Positions 4,609-6,216 of a stretch of DNA of 6,216 bases are shown in pieces (the first letter of the stretch is position 1; each line of letters starts with the position of its first letter). The stretch spans positions 1 to 6,216 of the forward strand of contig NZ_JBOHGA010000302.1 of NCBI RefSeq assembly GCF_050699915.1. Reading direction: 5' to 3'. The stretch is from Actinophytocola sp050699915 (GTDB taxonomy: Bacteria > Actinomycetota > Actinomycetes > Mycobacteriales > Pseudonocardiaceae). Position numbers and translations under genes: made by a program. The notes beneath the pieces are model-generated. The model searched no databases. It was not told the origin of the DNA and worked only from the letters and a program-made list of their open reading frames with translations.

Positions 4609-6216
4609 TGGTCGACCTCGTCATCGGTGGCATGACCTGCGCGTCCTGCGCGGCCCGCATCGAGAAGAAGCTGAACCGGCTCGACGGCGTCGAGGCCAGC
4701 GTCAACTACGCGACCGAGAAGGCCATGGTGTCCGCGCCGGAGTCGGTGACCACCGACGTGCTGGTGGCCGTCGTGGAGAAGCTGGGCTACACGGCCACGC
4801 TCCCGCGCACCGAGCCGGAGCCCGCCGAGGAGGAGACCGCGAACACCGAGCTGCGGGCGCTGCGCACCCGGCTGCTGGTGAGCCTGGTGCTGTCGGTGCC
4901 GGTGGTCGCGATGGCGATGTCGTCGTGGCTGCAGTTCGAGTACTGGCAGTGGGCGTCGCTGGCGCTCGCGGCGCCGGTCGTGGTGTGGGGCGCGCTGCCC
5001 TTCCACCGGGCGGCGTGGCTGAACCTGCGGCACGGCTCGGCGACCATGGACACGCTGGTCTCGATGGGCACGCTGGCCGCGTTCGCGTGGTCGCTGTACG
5101 CGCTGTTCCTCGGCACCGCGGGCGTGCCGGGCATGACCCACCCGTTCCGGCTGACGATCGAGCGGACCGGCGGCGCGGGCTCCATCTACCTCGAGGTCGC
5201 GGCCGGCGTGACGACGTTCATCCTCGCCGGCCGGTACTTCGAGGCGCGGGCCAAGCACCGGGCCGGCTCGGCGCTGCGCGCGCTGCTTTCGTTGGGCGCC
5301 AAGGACGTCGCGGTGCTGCGCGGTGGGCTGGAGACCCGGGTGCCGATCGAGCGGCTGGCCGTCGGCGACCTGTTCGTGGTGCGACCGGGAGAGAAGATCG
5401 CGACCGACGGTGTCGTCGAGGAGGGCACCTCGGCGGTGGACGAGAGCATGCTGACCGGGGAGTCGGTGCCGGTCGAGGTCGGCCCGTCCGCGCCGGTGGT
5501 CGGCGCGACGGTGAACGCCGGCGGACGGCTCGTCGTGCGGGCGACCCGGGTCGGGTCGGACACGCAGCTCGCGCAGATGGCCACGCTGGTCGAGCGGGCG
5601 CAGAGCGGCAAGGCGCCGGTGCAGCGGCTCGCCGACCGGGTGTCGGCGGTGTTCGTGCCGATCGTGATCGGACTTTCCCTTGCCGCGCTCGGGTTCTGGC
5701 TCGGCGCGGGCGCGTCGGCCTCGGCGTCGTTCACCGCGGCGGTGGCCGTGCTGATCATCGCCTGCCCGTGCGCGCTGGGGCTCGCCACGCCGACCGCGCT
5801 GCTCGTGGGGACCGGCCGGGGTGCGCAGCTCGGCATCCTGATCAAGGGCCCGGAGGTGCTCGAGTCGACGCGCCGGGTGGACACGGTCGTGCTGGACAAG
5901 ACCGGCACGGTGACCACCGGCCGGATGTCCCTTGTGGACGTCGTGCCCGTCGATGGAGTGCCGGCGGAGCAGCTGCTGCGTCTCGCGGGTGCGCTGGAGG
6001 ACGCGTCGTCGCACCCGATCGCACGTGCGGTCGCCACCGCGGCGGCCGAGCGGCTCGGCTCGCTGCCCGCGGTGACCGGGTTCGCCGCGGTCGACGGGCT
6101 CGGCGTGCGCGGCGAGGTGGAGGGCCACGCCGTCGCGGCCGGCCGGACGCACGCGACGAACGACTGGCTGCCGGCGCTGCCCGAGTCGCTGACCGAGGCG
6201 AAGGCGGGCGCCGAGG
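4608..6216 (+). CDS. copA: Copper-exporting P1B-type ATPase CopA (3' end cut by window edge)
   Basis: 536 codons are visible and the frame continues past the right edge; full-length relatives have about 730-760 residues. The enzyme uses ATP to pump Cu(I) out across the cytoplasmic membrane. Order of parts: an N-terminal HMA domain with GMTCASC (Cys11, Cys14); a short acidic linker (about 70-85); the first membrane helices, including the family stretch MDTLVSMGTLAAF; the actuator domain with TGES (283-286); the CPC metal-site helix (Cys386-Pro-Cys388), the mark of Cu+/Ag+ pumps; the phosphorylation motif DKTGT with Asp430; and the SSHP nucleotide-binding motif with His469-Pro470. The hinge GDGxND motif and last helices lie outside the window. 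The ATG overlaps the preceding stop by one base, and the gene shares the copZ promoter. It has one HMA domain, as is usual in actinobacteria, with free CopZ as partner. Silver may also be a substrate. Confidence 0.97.
   Translation, partial: MVDLVIGGMTCASCAARIEKKLNRLDGVEASVNYATEKAMVSAPESVTTDVLVAVVEKLGYTATLPRTEPEPAEEETANTELRALRTRLLVSLVLSVPVVAMAMSSWLQFEYWQWASLALAAPVVVWGALPFHRAAWLNLRHGSATMDTLVSMGTLAAFAWSLYALFLGTAGVPGMTHPFRLTIERTGGAGSIYLEVAAGVTTFILAGRYFEARAKHRAGSALRALLSLGAKDVAVLRGGLETRVPIERLAVGDLFVVRPGEKIATDGVVEEGTSAVDESMLTGESVPVEVGPSAPVVGATVNAGGRLVVRATRVGSDTQLAQMATLVERAQSGKAPVQRLADRVSAVFVPIVIGLSLAALGFWLGAGASASASFTAAVAVLIIACPCALGLATPTALLVGTGRGAQLGILIKGPEVLESTRRVDTVVLDKTGTVTTGRMSLVDVVPVDGVPAEQLLRLAGALEDASSHPIARAVATAAAERLGSLPAVTGFAAVDGLGVRGEVEGHAVAAGRTHATNDWLPALPESLTEAKAGAE

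Noticed and set aside
4521..6152. Minus-strand open frame of 543 codons opposite copA
   Set aside because: It is an Arg/His/Gln-rich antisense shadow. The opposite strand carries all P1B-ATPase motifs in one frame.
1..6216. Mobile element, CRISPR array, toxin-antitoxin pair or defence system
   Set aside because: No terminal repeats, transposase or integrase motifs, spaced repeats or paired small genes were seen on either strand. The gene content is ordinary ion homeostasis, regulation and hydrolase genes.

Overview
The window is very GC-rich. Its codons nearly all end in G or C, GTG starts occur beside ATG, and several genes appear to be leaderless with TAnnnT -10 boxes. This fits a high-GC actinobacterium. 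The style resembles the Pseudonocardiales, but the window alone does not fix a genus. It looks like ordinary chromosome: there is no transposase, integrase, tRNA, rRNA or CRISPR array, and no intergenic gap exceeds about 140 bases.

Layout, left to right. (1) Positions 1-665, minus strand: the 5' part of a STAS-domain anti-sigma-factor antagonist gene whose 3' end lies off the left edge. A Gly/Ala-rich tail carrying five copies of a Met-Ser-Asp-Ala-type tetrapeptide follows the domain. (2) Divergent from it, plus strand: chaA (804-1898), a calcium/proton antiporter. (3) 1978-2502: a DUF1697 protein of unknown function. (4) 2542-3363: an endonuclease/exonuclease/phosphatase-superfamily metal-dependent hydrolase. 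(5) 3364-3449: a promoter region holding a TACC...GGTA-type inverted repeat that looks like a copper-sensor (CsoR-type) operator. (6) 3450 to the right edge: a tight three-gene copper operon made of copZ (copper chaperone), a membrane-anchored His-rich two-domain protein of unknown function, and copA (Cu+ P1B-type ATPase, running off the right edge).

How the genes work together. The clear functional unit is the copper operon. CopZ would carry Cu(I) in the cytoplasm and hand it to CopA for export. The middle protein has one N-terminal membrane anchor, an acidic His/Met-containing linker and two homologous His-motif domains, so it is a good candidate for an extracytoplasmic copper-binding partner. 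The genes chaA, DUF1697 and the hydrolase lie head-to-tail on the same strand. Each has its own -10 hexamer 6-8 bases before its start codon and no convincing Shine-Dalgarno, so they are probably separate leaderless transcripts rather than one operon.

The most interesting points are the duplicated His-motif protein inside the copper operon, the putative copper-responsive operator, the run of three leaderless promoters, and the tandem tetrapeptide repeat in the STAS protein. I found nothing that clearly amounts to a wholly new system.
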